Assembly (NCBI RefSeq): GCF_002934685.1
Contig: NZ_NKHL01000115.1
Location: 62,001-126,000, forward strand
Direction: 5' to 3'
From: Pseudomonas bohemica
Lineage (GTDB): Bacteria; Pseudomonadota; Gammaproteobacteria; Pseudomonadales; Pseudomonadaceae
Length of the DNA stretch: 64,000 nucleotides
Shown piece by piece: positions 49,011 to 58,830 of this stretch. The notes under the pieces were generated by a model that had not been told where the DNA came from, did not search any database, and was given only the letters and a program-made list of their open reading frames with translations. A program made the position numbers and the translations under genes. Position 1 is the first letter of the stretch. The number at the start of each line of letters is the position of its first letter.

Positions 49011-51041
49011 ATGTCTCGTCCATCCAACTCCCGAATCCGGCACCTGAAACCACTGGCGGCTGCTTTGCTGATCGCCTCTCCCGCTTACGCCATCGAACTC
49101 GAACAACAAACCATTACCGCCAACCCGCTGGGCAGCGATCAGTTGGCATCGCCCAGCACGGTGCTGACCGGTGACGACCTCACGCTTCAGCAAAAAGGCA
49201 GCCTCGGTGAAACTCTGACCAGGCAACCCGGCGTGTCCTCCTCGTATTTCGGACCGGGCGCCAGTCGCCCGATCATTCGCGGTCTGGACGGTGACCGTAT
49301 TCGCCTGCTGCGCAATGGCGTGGGCGCACTGGATGCTTCGTCGCTTTCCTACGATCACGCCGTGCCGCTCGACCCGGTCAACGTCGACCGCATCGAAATC
49401 GTTCGCGGCCCCGCCGCCCTGCTCTATGGCGGCAGCGCCATCGGCGGCGTGGTCAACACCTTCGACAACCGCATCCCCACCGAGGCCATCGAAGGCATCC
49501 ACGGTGCCGGCGAGTTGCGCTACGGCGGTGCAGACACCACGCGCAGCAGCGCAGGCAGGCTGGAAGCGGGCAACGGCACCTTCGCCCTGCACCTGGACGC
49601 CAACGCCCGCGAGTTCAACGACCTGAAAATCCCCGGCTACGCGCGCACCGCCGACGAGCGCGCTCGCGACCCGGATGGTGATGACAAAAAGCATCGCCTG
49701 GGCAACAGCGACGGGCGTCAGGACGGCGGCGCCATCGGCGGTTCGTACACCTGGGAGGACGGCTACGCCGGGCTGTCGTACAGCAGCTACGATTCCAATT
49801 ACGGATCGCCCGCCGAGCAGGACGTGCGCATCCGCATGAAGCAGGATCACTACGCCTTCGCCTCGGAAATCGGCAACCTCTCGGGCCCGTTCAGCTCGGT
49901 AAAACTCGATGCCGGATACACCGAATACAAACACATGGAGATCGAGGACGGCGAAGTCGGCACCACCTTCAAGAACAAGGGCTACGAGGCTCGGATCGAA
50001 GCGCGGCATCAGCCCATTGGCCCGCTCAACGGGGTGATCGGCGCGCAAGTGACGCGCAGTCAATTCTCGGCGTTGGGTGAAGAAGCTTTCGTGCCTCAGA
50101 CCGATACCGAAGCCGGCGCGCTGTTCATTCTCGAAGAGCTGCAGGCAACTGACCGCTTGAAACTGAGTCTGGGCGGCCGCCTGGAACACACTACCGTCGA
50201 CCCGGACGGCAGAGGCAACGAGCGCTTCGTCGATGCCGATCGCTCCAGCAGCTTTACCGCCGCAAGTCTTTCGTCGGGCGCTGTGTATACCCTGACGCCG
50301 GTCTGGTCCCTCGCCGCGACGCTGGGCTACACCGAACGCGCCCCGACGTTTTATGAGCTGTACGCCAACGGTGCCCACGTGGCCACCGGCACCTATGAAG
50401 TGGGCGATGCGAGCCTGTCGAAAGAAAAAGCCGTCTCAAGCGATCTGGCCTTGCGTTTCGACAATGGCACGCACAAAGGCAGCTTCGGCGTGTTCTACAG
50501 CCACTTCTCCCATTACATCGGCCTGGTGGGAACAGGCCGTACGCTGAACGATGACGCCGAACAAGACCCGAACGGCATCCCGGAATACACCTACTCCGGC
50601 GTGCGTGCGCGCTTTGCAGGATTCGAAGCACAGGACCGCTGGAAACTGGGCGAAGGCAGATATGGAAAATTCGCCCTGGAGGTGTCGGGCGATTACACCC
50701 GCGCCAGGAATCTGGACACTGGCGAAGCCTTGCCACGCATTGCCCCGCTGCGCTTGAACAGCGGGCTGCTGTGGGAACTGGACAAATGGCAGGCGCGACT
50801 CGATGTCGAACACGCAGCGTCTCAGGGCCGCGTCCCGGATAACGAAACCGGCACCGACGGCTACACCACCCTGGGCGCCAGCGCCGGCTACAAGTTCAAC
50901 GTCGGTGGCAGTCAGTGGCTGGCCTTCGTCAATGGCGAGAACCTGACTAACCAGACCATGCGCTACGCCAGTTCGATCCTGCGCGACATTGCACCGGCTC
51001 AGGGACGCAGCATCGAGGTGGGCTTGCGGACGACGTTCTGA
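49011..51041 (+). CDS. znuD: TonB-dependent receptor, ZnuD type (zinc)
   Basis: A 676-aa outer-membrane receptor with a signal peptide (1-27), a TonB-box-like start (Q-T-I-T-A-N-P), a plug (I-V-R-G-P-A-A-L-L-Y-G-G-S-A-I-G-G-V-V-N) and a C-terminal beta-barrel ending in F. It follows the ZnuD family in length and in the plug sequence R-P-I-I-R-G-L-D-G-D-R-I-R. An Asp/His-containing loop (D-P-D-G-D-D-K-K-H-R) may bind metal outside the cell. A Zur-like box upstream supports zinc uptake. The ATG at 49011 follows AAGGAAAATGCTGC. Confidence 0.88.
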   Translation: MSRPSNSRIRHLKPLAAALLIASPAYAIELEQQTITANPLGSDQLASPSTVLTGDDLTLQQKGSLGETLTRQPGVSSSYFGPGASRPIIRGLDGDRIRLLRNGVGALDASSLSYDHAVPLDPVNVDRIEIVRGPAALLYGGSAIGGVVNTFDNRIPTEAIEGIHGAGELRYGGADTTRSSAGRLEAGNGTFALHLDANAREFNDLKIPGYARTADERARDPDGDDKKHRLGNSDGRQDGGAIGGSYTWEDGYAGLSYSSYDSNYGSPAEQDVRIRMKQDHYAFASEIGNLSGPFSSVKLDAGYTEYKHMEIEDGEVGTTFKNKGYEARIEARHQPIGPLNGVIGAQVTRSQFSALGEEAFVPQTDTEAGALFILEELQATDRLKLSLGGRLEHTTVDPDGRGNERFVDADRSSSFTAASLSSGAVYTLTPVWSLAATLGYTERAPTFYELYANGAHVATGTYEVGDASLSKEKAVSSDLALRFDNGTHKGSFGVFYSHFSHYIGLVGTGRTLNDDAEQDPNGIPEYTYSGVRARFAGFEAQDRWKLGEGRYGKFALEVSGDYTRARNLDTGEALPRIAPLRLNSGLLWELDKWQARLDVEHAASQGRVPDNETGTDGYTTLGASAGYKFNVGGSQWLAFVNGENLTNQTMRYASSILRDIAPAQGRSIEVGLRTTF

Positions 51042-51075
51042 TGTCTGACACATAACATCGGCAGCACCGCCTCAG

Positions 51076-51166
51076 CTGTGGGAGTGAGCATGCTCACGAG
51101 TTGGCGAACCTCCAACGCATATGCATCGCCTGATCCAATGCATTCGTGAGCAAGTTCACTGCACGG
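51076..51166. repeat. REPIN (type GGGAGTGAGCATGCTCAC), decaying
   Basis: CTGTGGGAGTGAGCATGCTC on the left and CGTGAGCAAGTTCACTGCAC on the right, 91 nt after the receptor gene. Confidence 0.72.
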
Positions 51167-51261
51167 GGTATTGCCGCCATCAAAGGAGGGGTCATTACCC
51201 GTACTCCTATCTCTGCAACGCGTGCAACGGTTTCCCTCCCCGCCAAATCGAAAAATTCGCT

Positions 51262-51298
51262 TATCCCCCCATAAACATTGGGGGATAGCGCTACCCCA
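51262..51298 (+). promoter_or_regulatory. Competing hairpins upstream of oprB
   Basis: TATCCCCCC (51262-51270), GGGGGATA (51280-51287) and TACCCCA (51292-51298) share one G-rich arm that can pair with either C-rich partner, not both. It lies about 205 nt before the oprB start in a 460-nt gap that otherwise has the REPIN and an AT-rich stretch (51340-51480). Confidence 0.4.
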
Positions 51299-51501
51299 CT
51301 TTTGCGCGACTATTACCAGGACCGCAACTATTCATATCGCAATCCCGGCTTTTTAAAAAATCGTTAGGGCCCTATCATCGCCGCCCTAAACGCTGAAACG
51401 TTTAATTCGTCTTTTATTCAGACCCTTGCCGTGCTCGTCAGAAGCGCAGCCAGCAGCATTGTCCGTTGCCTTTACATAACTCGAAAAGAACTCACTGCCT
51501 T

Positions 51502-52887
51502 ATGCCTAATCATCCGAAACGTCCCGTGTTCACGACTTCCAGAATGCCTGGTGCGAAAAGCGCGCTGGGTCTTGCCGCGCTGAGTTTCGCCGCAATGGGC
51601 CTGACAACCTGCGCCCAGGCAGCGCCAGCGTTTGACAGTGAATCGCCGTGGATGCTGGGGGATTGGGGAGGCAAGCGTAGCGAGCTGTCGAAACAGGGAT
51701 ATGACTTCAAGCTCGACACAGTGGTGGAAGTCGGTTCGAATCTGCACGGCGGTTATGACCACGACAAGTCGACCCGCTACAGCGATCAGTTCGCTCTGGG
51801 TGCGCACATGGATCTGCAGAAGATACTCGGCTGGCACGACGCCGAGTTTCAGCTGACGCTGACCAATCGCAACGGCGACAACATCAGTAACGATCGCATT
51901 GGCGACCCGCGCGTTGGCACCCTCTCCTCGTCCCAGGAAGTCTGGGGCCGTGGCAACGTCTCCCGCCTGACCGACCTGTGGTATCAGCAAAAATTTCTGG
52001 ATCAGAAACTGAGCATCAAGGTCGGCCGTTTCAACGAAGGCGAAGATTTCAACACCTTCCCCTGCGATTTCCAGAACCTGGCGCTGTGTGGCTCACAGGT
52101 CGGCAACTGGGGCGGCGGCATCTGGTACAACTGGCCTATCAGCCAGTGGGCGATGCGCGTCAAATATCAGCTCAACCCTGAACTGTTCGTGCAGGTCGGG
52201 GCCTTTGAGCAGAACCCGTCGAACCTGGAGAACGACAACGCCTTCAAACTCAGCGGCAGTGGCAACAAGGGCGCAGTATTGCCCGTCGAGCTGGTCTGGA
52301 CTCCGAGGGTCAACGACCTGCCGGGCGAATACCGCCTTGGTTACTACTACAGCACCGCTGACAGCAGCGACGTCGACAAGGACAGCAATGGTCGCTATGC
52401 CGCACTGAGCGGCGAAGATTACAGCTCCTCGTCGAGCAAACACGGCATGTGGCTGACCCTGCGCCAGCAAGTCACCCGCCAGGCCAGCGACAACAGCCGA
52501 GGCCTGAGCCTGTTCGCCAACGGCACCCTGCACGACAAGAAAACCAATATGATCGATAACTTTGTCGCCCTGGGCGCGACCTATACCGGACCGTTCGACG
52601 CACGTCCGAAAGACGACATCGGCCTGGGCATCAGTCGCATCCACGTCAATCCGGCGTATCGCAAGAACATCAACTTGCGCAATCAGGCCAACGCCGTCAG
52701 CGACTACAACGACCCCGCCTTCCTGCCTGTGCAGGACACCGAATACAACGCGGAGCTGTATTACGGGGTCCACGTCGCCAACTGGCTGACTGTGCGTCCG
52801 AACCTGCAATTCATCCGTCATCCAGGCGGCGTGAATCAGGTCGATGACGCGCTGGTAGCCGGGCTTAAGATTCAATCCTCGTTCTGA
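51502..52887 (+). CDS. oprB: Carbohydrate-selective porin OprB
   Basis: A 461-aa outer-membrane beta-barrel for glucose and related sugars. A signal peptide (about 1-40 with the hydrophobic run A-L-G-L-A-A-L-S-F-A-A and a cut near A-Q-A-A) is followed by the OprB start S-P-W-M-L-G-D-W-G-G-K-R and a C-terminal F. ATG 51502 is chosen; the ribosome-binding site is weak, and ATG 51544 is possible. It lies 127 nt before gcd, whose product oxidises the glucose that OprB lets into the periplasm. Confidence 0.92.
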   Translation: MPNHPKRPVFTTSRMPGAKSALGLAALSFAAMGLTTCAQAAPAFDSESPWMLGDWGGKRSELSKQGYDFKLDTVVEVGSNLHGGYDHDKSTRYSDQFALGAHMDLQKILGWHDAEFQLTLTNRNGDNISNDRIGDPRVGTLSSSQEVWGRGNVSRLTDLWYQQKFLDQKLSIKVGRFNEGEDFNTFPCDFQNLALCGSQVGNWGGGIWYNWPISQWAMRVKYQLNPELFVQVGAFEQNPSNLENDNAFKLSGSGNKGAVLPVELVWTPRVNDLPGEYRLGYYYSTADSSDVDKDSNGRYAALSGEDYSSSSSKHGMWLTLRQQVTRQASDNSRGLSLFANGTLHDKKTNMIDNFVALGATYTGPFDARPKDDIGLGISRIHVNPAYRKNINLRNQANAVSDYNDPAFLPVQDTEYNAELYYGVHVANWLTVRPNLQFIRHPGGVNQVDDALVAGLKIQSSF

Positions 52888-53014
52888 TCGGTTTATTTCG
52901 CCTTTCTGTGTCCATTTTCAGGAACTAGCGTTCATGAAGGGGATTCAAACGGTTCGAGTTGCCGATTGAAAAGAACAAAGCGTCAACCACTTAATCGTTA
53001 CGGAGTACGACATT

Positions 53015-55435
53015 ATGAGCACTGACGGTGCTTTCAATAAGGGTCGCCTGCTACCGAGCTTGCTCGGGATAGTGATTCTGATCATGGGCCTGGCGTTGCT
53101 GGCCGGTGGCATCAAACTGCTGACACTGGGCGGATCGCTGTATTACCTGCTGACCGGTATCGGCTTCGTCATCACCGGTGTGCTGTTGATCATGGGCCGT
53201 CGTTCGGCACTGGGTCTGTTCGCGCTGGTGCTGTTCGCGAGCACGGTGTGGGCCTTGTGGGAAGTCGGTCTGGACTGGTGGCAATTGGTGCCACGTCTGT
53301 CGCTATGGTTCGTACTGGGCATCGTCATGCTGCTGCCTTGGTTCCGCCGCCCTGTGCTGCGTGGCCAGCCTGGCGGTCTGCCGACCGTTGCGCTGAGCAT
53401 CGCCGTGGTACTGGCCGGTCTGACCGCGATTGCCAGCCAGTTCACCAGCCCCGGTGAAATCAAAGGCACGCTGGATCGCGATGACGCGGGCGTGGCTTAC
53501 GATCCCCAGCCAATGCCCGATGGCGACTGGCAGGCTTATGGCCGCTCCGAGCATGGCAATCGCTACTCGCCGCTGAAGCAGATCACGCCGCAGAACGTCG
53601 GCAAGCTGCAAGAAGCCTGGCGCATCCGCACCGGCGATCTGCCGACTGCCGAAGACCCGGTCGAGCTGACCAACGAGAACACGCCGCTGAAGGTCAACGG
53701 CATGGTTTACGCCTGCACCCCACACAGCAAGGTGCTGGCGCTGGACCCTGACACGGGCAAGACGAACTGGTCCTACGACCCGCAGATCTCCAAGGAAGGC
53801 GCGAAGAACTTCACTGGCTGGGCGCACATGACCTGCCGTGGCGTCTCGTACTACGACGAAGCCGCCTACGCCAAATCCGACGTCGGCGCGCCGGCTGCCG
53901 ATCTGTCCGACGCAGGCAAAGCCATCGCCTCGTCCTGCCCACGTCGCCTGTATCTGCCGACCGCCGATGCTCGCCTGATCGCGCTGAACGCCGACACCGG
54001 TAAAGTCTGCGAAGACTTCGCCAACAAGGGCGCTATCGACCTGCGTGCCAACATCGGTCCGTTTACGGCAGGCGGCTACTACGCCACCTCGCCAGCGGCG
54101 ATCACGCGCAACCTGATCATCATCGGTGGCCACGTCACCGATAACGAATCGACCAACGAGCCATCGGGCGTGATCCGCGCTTATGACGTGCATGACGGTC
54201 GCCTGGTGTGGAACTGGGACCCGAACAACCCGGACGCTACCGCGCCGATCGCTGCTGACCAGTTTTACTCGCGCAACGCGCCGAACATGTGGTCGCTGGC
54301 CAGCGTCGACGAGAAGCTGGGCCTGGTGTTCCTGCCTTTGGGCAACCAGATGCCGGACCAATACGGCGGCGACCGCACCCCTGGCGCCGAGAAATTCAGC
54401 GCAGGTCTGGTGGCGCTGGACGTGAACACCGGTAAGGTGCGCTGGAACTATCAGTTCACTCACCACGACCTGTGGGACATGGACGTGCCGAGCCAACCAA
54501 CGCTGATCAACCTGAAAACCAGGGACGGCGTGAAGCCGGCCGTGATTCAGCCGACCAAGCAAGGCAGCCTGTACGTGTTGGACCGTCGCGACGGCACGCC
54601 GATCGTGCCGATCGACGAAGTCCCTGCGCCGACCGGTGCTGCGCAAGGCGACCACACCTCGCCGACCCAGGCGCGTTCGCAACTGAACATGCTGCCACCT
54701 GAGCTGACCGAAAAATCCATGTGGGGCGCCACCGCGTTCGACCAGATGCTGTGCCGCATCCAGTTCAAGGAGCTGCGTTACGAGGGTCAGTACACGCCTC
54801 CGTCCGAACAGGGCAGCATCATCTATCCGGGGAACGTCGGCGTGTTCAACTGGGGCGCCGTTTCGGTCGATCCGGTCCGTCAGCTGATGTTCACCAGCCC
54901 GAACTACATGGCCTTCGTTTCCAAGTTGGTGCCACGCGCCAAAGTGGCTGCCGACAGCAAGCGTGAAAGCGAAACCAGTGGCGTGCAGCCAAACACCGGG
55001 GCGCCATACGCCGTGATCATGCACCCATTGATGTCGCAGATCGGCATGCCTTGCCAGGCGCCTTCGTGGGGTAACGTTGCCGCTGTCGACCTGACCACCA
55101 ATCAGGTGGTGTGGAAGCACAAGAACGGCACCAGCCGCGACAACACTCCAGTGCCTATCGGCCTGCCGGTCGGTGTGCCGAGCATGGGTGGTTCGATGGT
55201 CACCGCAGGCGGCGTCGGCTTCCTGGCCGGTACCCTGGACCAATACCTGCGGGCCTATGACGTGAAAACCGGTAAAGAGCTGTTCGCCGGGCGTCTGCCA
55301 GCGGGTGGCCAAGCGACTCCGATGACCTACACCGGCAAGGACGGCAAGCAGTATGTGCTGATCGTCGCTGGCGGCCACGGCTCGCTGGGCACCCGGATGG
55401 GCGATTACATCATTGCTTACAAGCTGCCAGAGTGA
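53015..55435 (+). CDS. gcd: PQQ-dependent membrane glucose dehydrogenase
   Basis: An 806-aa quinoprotein of the glucose/quinate/shikimate family. Five N-terminal membrane helices (about residues 10-140) anchor an eight-bladed propeller that faces the periplasm and oxidises glucose to gluconolactone, with electrons to ubiquinone. The W-motif-like repeats (A-L-D-P-D-T-G-K; A-L-D-V-N-T-G-K-V-R-W; A-Y-D-V-K-T-G-K) are clear. PQQ must come from genes elsewhere. It follows oprB and ends in a terminator, so periplasmic glucose oxidation is encoded as a pair. Confidence 0.94.
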   Translation: MSTDGAFNKGRLLPSLLGIVILIMGLALLAGGIKLLTLGGSLYYLLTGIGFVITGVLLIMGRRSALGLFALVLFASTVWALWEVGLDWWQLVPRLSLWFVLGIVMLLPWFRRPVLRGQPGGLPTVALSIAVVLAGLTAIASQFTSPGEIKGTLDRDDAGVAYDPQPMPDGDWQAYGRSEHGNRYSPLKQITPQNVGKLQEAWRIRTGDLPTAEDPVELTNENTPLKVNGMVYACTPHSKVLALDPDTGKTNWSYDPQISKEGAKNFTGWAHMTCRGVSYYDEAAYAKSDVGAPAADLSDAGKAIASSCPRRLYLPTADARLIALNADTGKVCEDFANKGAIDLRANIGPFTAGGYYATSPAAITRNLIIIGGHVTDNESTNEPSGVIRAYDVHDGRLVWNWDPNNPDATAPIAADQFYSRNAPNMWSLASVDEKLGLVFLPLGNQMPDQYGGDRTPGAEKFSAGLVALDVNTGKVRWNYQFTHHDLWDMDVPSQPTLINLKTRDGVKPAVIQPTKQGSLYVLDRRDGTPIVPIDEVPAPTGAAQGDHTSPTQARSQLNMLPPELTEKSMWGATAFDQMLCRIQFKELRYEGQYTPPSEQGSIIYPGNVGVFNWGAVSVDPVRQLMFTSPNYMAFVSKLVPRAKVAADSKRESETSGVQPNTGAPYAVIMHPLMSQIGMPCQAPSWGNVAAVDLTTNQVVWKHKNGTSRDNTPVPIGLPVGVPSMGGSMVTAGGVGFLAGTLDQYLRAYDVKTGKELFAGRLPAGGQATPMTYTGKDGKQYVLIVAGGHGSLGTRMGDYIIAYKLPE

Positions 55436-55470
55436 TTCGGTCGCGCTGATGCATGAAGCCATGCGGTAGC

Positions 55471-55506
55471 AAAAAGGCGGTCATCGAGAGGTGGCCGCCT
55501 TTTTTA
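55471..55506 (+). terminator. Intrinsic terminator after gcd
   Basis: AAAAAGGCGG and CCGCCTTTTTT pair around a 14-nt loop that contains TC...G; followed by further T. It is 35 nt after the gcd stop. Confidence 0.9.
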
Positions 55507-55626
55507 TTGCCCGCAGGTCATGCCTGTCCTCAATCAACGCCGATGTGCATGGCTATTGACCGCGACTATTGAAACCTGGGCCGGTTTGCCCCATCTAAGC
55601 CTCATCTCCATTTATGCAGGTGCCCC

Positions 55627-58044
55627 ATGAGCGACCAGCAAGCAGACTCCACCTACCCGTCCGATGACGGCGATCACGAACACGAAGTCATCGGCTCAGA
55701 CCACAAACGCCTTGCCCTGCCTGGCCAGAATCTCCCGGATCAGGTCTACATCATCCCGATTCACAACCGCCCATTCTTCCCGGCTCAAGTCTTGCCGGTC
55801 ATCGTTAATGAAGAACCCTGGGCCGAAACCCTGGAGCTGGTGAGCAAATCCGATCACCACTCCCTGGCGCTGTTCTTCATGGACACGCCGCCCGACGACC
55901 CCCGCCATTTCGACACCAAGGCCCTGCCTGAGTACGGCACGCTGGTGAAGGTGCATCACGCCAGCCGCGAAAACGGCAAGCTTCAATTCGTCGCCCAAGG
56001 CCTGAGCCGCGTGCGAATCAAGACCTGGCTCAAGCACCATCGGCCGCCGTTTCTGGTGGAAGTCGAATACCCGCACCAGCCCAACGAGCCGACCGACGAG
56101 GTCAAGGCCTACGGGATGGCGCTGATCAATGCGATCAAGGAGCTGCTGCCGCTCAACCCGCTGTACAGCGAAGAGCTGAAAAACTACCTCAATCGCTTCA
56201 GCCCTAACGATCCATCGCCGCTGACCGATTTCGCCGCCGCCCTGACCTCCGCCACTGGCGTCGAACTGCAGGAAGTGCTCGATTGCGTGCCGATGCTCAG
56301 GCGCATGGAAAAAGTGTTGCCGATGCTGCGCAAGGAAGTCGAAGTCGCGCGCTTGCAGAAAGAAATCTCCGCCGAGGTGAACCGCAAGATCGGCGAGCAT
56401 CAGCGCGAATTCTTTCTCAAGGAACAGCTCAAGGTCATTCAGCAAGAGCTCGGCCTTACCAAGGACGACCGCAGCGCTGACATCGAACAGTTCGAACAGC
56501 GCCTGGAAGGCAAGACCTTGCCGCCGCAGGCGCGCAAGCGTATCGACGAAGAGATCAACAAGCTTTCGGTACTGGAAACCGGCTCGCCGGAATACGCCGT
56601 CACCCGCAACTACCTGGACTGGGCAAGTTCGGTGCCGTGGGGCGTGTATGGCGAAGACAAGCTGGACCTGAAACACGCGCGCAAGGTGCTCGATCAGCAC
56701 CACGCCGGGCTCGACGACATCAAGAGCCGCATCCTCGAATTCCTTGCGGTAGGCGCCTACAAAGGCGAAATCGCTGGCTCCATCGTGTTGCTGGTCGGCC
56801 CGCCGGGCGTGGGTAAAACCAGTGTCGGCAAATCCATCGCCGAGTCCCTGGGCCGTCCGTTCTATCGTTTCAGCGTCGGCGGCATGCGCGATGAGGCCGA
56901 GATCAAGGGCCACCGTCGCACCTACATTGGCGCCCAACCGGGCAAGCTGGTGCAGGCGCTGAAAGACATGGAAGTGATGAACCCGGTCATCATGCTCGAC
57001 GAAATCGACAAGATGGGTCAGAGCTACCAGGGCGACCCCGCCTCGGCGCTGCTGGAAACCCTGGACCCGGAGCAGAACGTCGAGTTCCTTGACCACTACC
57101 TGGACCTGCGCCTGGACCTGTCGAAAGTGCTGTTCGTCTGCACCGCCAACACCCTGGACTCGATCCCCGGCCCGCTGCTTGACAGGATGGAAGTGATTCG
57201 CCTGTCCGGGTATATCACCGAAGAAAAACTCGCCATCGCCAAGCGTCACCTGTGGCCCAAGCAGCTGGACAAGGCCGGCGTGTCGAAAAACAGCCTGACC
57301 ATCAGCGACAGCGCACTTCGTGCCGTCATCGAAGGCTATGCCCGAGAAGCCGGTGTGCGGCAGTTGGAAAAACAACTGGGCAAACTGGTGCGCAAGGCTG
57401 TGGTCAAGCTGCTGGATAACCCCGATACAGTGGTCAAGATCGGCCCTAAAGACCTGGAAGCCTCCCTCGGCATGCCGGTCTTCCGCAGCGAGCAGGTGCT
57501 GTCCGGTACTGGCGTGATCACGGGGCTGGCCTGGACCAGCATGGGCGGGGCCACCCTGCCGATCGAAGCGACGCGGATTCACACCCTCAACCGCGGCTTC
57601 AAACTCACCGGTCAACTGGGCGATGTGATGAAGGAGTCCGCAGAAATCGCCTACAGCTACATCAGTTCGAATCTGGCGAAGTTTGGCGGCGACAAAGGGT
57701 TCTTCGATGAAGCCTTCGTTCACCTTCACGTGCCGGAAGGCGCGACGCCCAAAGACGGCCCGAGCGCTGGCGTGACCATGGCCAGCGCCCTGCTCTCTCT
57801 GGCGCGCAACCAGGCGCCGAAAAAAGGCGTGGCCATGACTGGCGAGTTGACCCTCACCGGGCATGTGTTGCCGATTGGCGGCGTACGGGAAAAAGTCATC
57901 GCGGCGCGTCGGCAGAAGATCTTCGAACTGATCCTGCCCGAGCCGAACCGTGGCAACTTCGAAGAACTGCCCGATTACCTGAAAGAAGGCATCACTGTGC
58001 ACTTCGCCAAGCGCTTCTCGGATGTGGCGAAGGTGTTGTTCTAG
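55627..58044 (+). CDS. lon: ATP-dependent protease Lon
   Basis: An 805-aa Lon protease that unfolds and degrades damaged and regulatory proteins in the cytosol. It has an N-terminal substrate domain, Walker A G-P-P-G-V-G-K-T-S from residue 391, and the Ser-Lys catalytic dyad S713 (D-G-P-S-A-G-V) and K756 (R-E-K-V). The first 25 residues are acidic and His-rich. It stands alone, not in the usual clpX-lon-hupB order, so it is probably the second Lon paralogue found in many pseudomonads (inference). Start ATG 55627. Confidence 0.93.
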   Translation: MSDQQADSTYPSDDGDHEHEVIGSDHKRLALPGQNLPDQVYIIPIHNRPFFPAQVLPVIVNEEPWAETLELVSKSDHHSLALFFMDTPPDDPRHFDTKALPEYGTLVKVHHASRENGKLQFVAQGLSRVRIKTWLKHHRPPFLVEVEYPHQPNEPTDEVKAYGMALINAIKELLPLNPLYSEELKNYLNRFSPNDPSPLTDFAAALTSATGVELQEVLDCVPMLRRMEKVLPMLRKEVEVARLQKEISAEVNRKIGEHQREFFLKEQLKVIQQELGLTKDDRSADIEQFEQRLEGKTLPPQARKRIDEEINKLSVLETGSPEYAVTRNYLDWASSVPWGVYGEDKLDLKHARKVLDQHHAGLDDIKSRILEFLAVGAYKGEIAGSIVLLVGPPGVGKTSVGKSIAESLGRPFYRFSVGGMRDEAEIKGHRRTYIGAQPGKLVQALKDMEVMNPVIMLDEIDKMGQSYQGDPASALLETLDPEQNVEFLDHYLDLRLDLSKVLFVCTANTLDSIPGPLLDRMEVIRLSGYITEEKLAIAKRHLWPKQLDKAGVSKNSLTISDSALRAVIEGYAREAGVRQLEKQLGKLVRKAVVKLLDNPDTVVKIGPKDLEASLGMPVFRSEQVLSGTGVITGLAWTSMGGATLPIEATRIHTLNRGFKLTGQLGDVMKESAEIAYSYISSNLAKFGGDKGFFDEAFVHLHVPEGATPKDGPSAGVTMASALLSLARNQAPKKGVAMTGELTLTGHVLPIGGVREKVIAARRQKIFELILPEPNRGNFEELPDYLKEGITVHFAKRFSDVAKVLF

Positions 58045-58366
58045 GGGCTGAGCAAGACCGGGCCTGTCAGGCTCGGCAGCCAGCATGCCGGAAATGCTCG
58101 CGCTCGGGGCGTGCCCTGAGCGCTATCGGCCTTTGGGCTTGACGCGCGCGCGAGCAAGTCATAACCGAGTAATACGTAGAAATGCCCTGGCATTGTCATA
58201 TCTACACTTACGCAACGTGACGTGTCTTCCTACGCCTCTCATCGCAGCTCTTTCCTTTCACTTACGGCGAACTCCATTAGAGTTATCAAGCGACACACGT
58301 GCTAACTTCAAACGCTTTTCCTAGTCGCTCAACGAATGAGTCTTAAAATTTAAGGGATTATTAACA
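58045..58366. other. Gap without a recognisable gene
   Basis: A 322-nt gap between lon and the 99-aa gene. No ORF supported. The second half (from about 58150) is AT-rich and should hold the promoter of the small gene; no clear hexamers. Confidence 0.45.
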
Positions 58367-58666
58367 ATGACACTTCAACTGACTAAAGACGGTATTTTTC
58401 TTTCATTGATCGAGTCTCCTACGCTCAATGAACGAGAAGTCTATATCGACTTCGGCTCCCTGAAGACCTCGGTCCATCCCGACACAGGCCGCAGGCGCAC
58501 ACGCTTCGTGCGTAACGCGAGCGCAATCGTGAAAGGAAAAATGGACACGGATTTCAACACTGTTTATTACGACCAAGACATTAATCTGGACGGCGCTCTG
58601 GATGACATGGACGCCAATATCCTGAAAGACGTCGCAAATGCCTTTGTAAAAATCAAAACCTCGTAA
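58367..58666 (+). CDS. Small protein with dockerin/EF-hand-like loop, 99 aa
   Basis: A 99-aa protein that I do not recognise as a family. The last third has D-Q-D-I-N-L-D-G-A-L-D-D-M-D-A-N-I-L (about residues 69-86), which fits the calcium-loop-plus-helix pattern of EF-hands and dockerin repeats. The first part looks like short beta strands. There is no signal peptide. The ATG at 58367 has AAGGGA 12 nt upstream. It has an AT-rich leader and its own terminator, so it is an independent unit. The function and calcium binding are unproven. Confidence 0.75.
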   Translation: MTLQLTKDGIFLSLIESPTLNEREVYIDFGSLKTSVHPDTGRRRTRFVRNASAIVKGKMDTDFNTVYYDQDINLDGALDDMDANILKDVANAFVKIKTS

Positions 58667-58719
58667 ATAGCAACTTCGCAGCGGTTGTATAAGAGCGTCA
58701 GCCACTATCAGTACTCTCT

Positions 58720-58770
58720 GAAAGAGGGGGCAATCGACTTACAATTCGAGTCGCCCCTCTTTCTTTTTTT
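58720..58770 (+). terminator. Intrinsic terminator after the 99-aa gene
   Basis: GAAAGAGGGG ... CCCCTCTTTC with an extended inner stem CGACT / AGTCG (GCAAT bulge) and a run of T. Confidence 0.88.
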
Positions 58771-58830
58771 GGTTTCATCGCCAGATTCTTCGGCTATGCT
58801 CGGCCCACCTTGCTTTAAATCGGAGCCGTC

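Noticed and set aside
53303..55462. 719-aa minus-strand ORF across gcd
   Set aside because: Antisense shadow of the well-supported gcd gene; composition is Arg/His/Val-rich with no family features.
55696..58086. 796-aa minus-strand ORF across lon
   Set aside because: Antisense shadow of lon caused by high GC; no recognisable domains.
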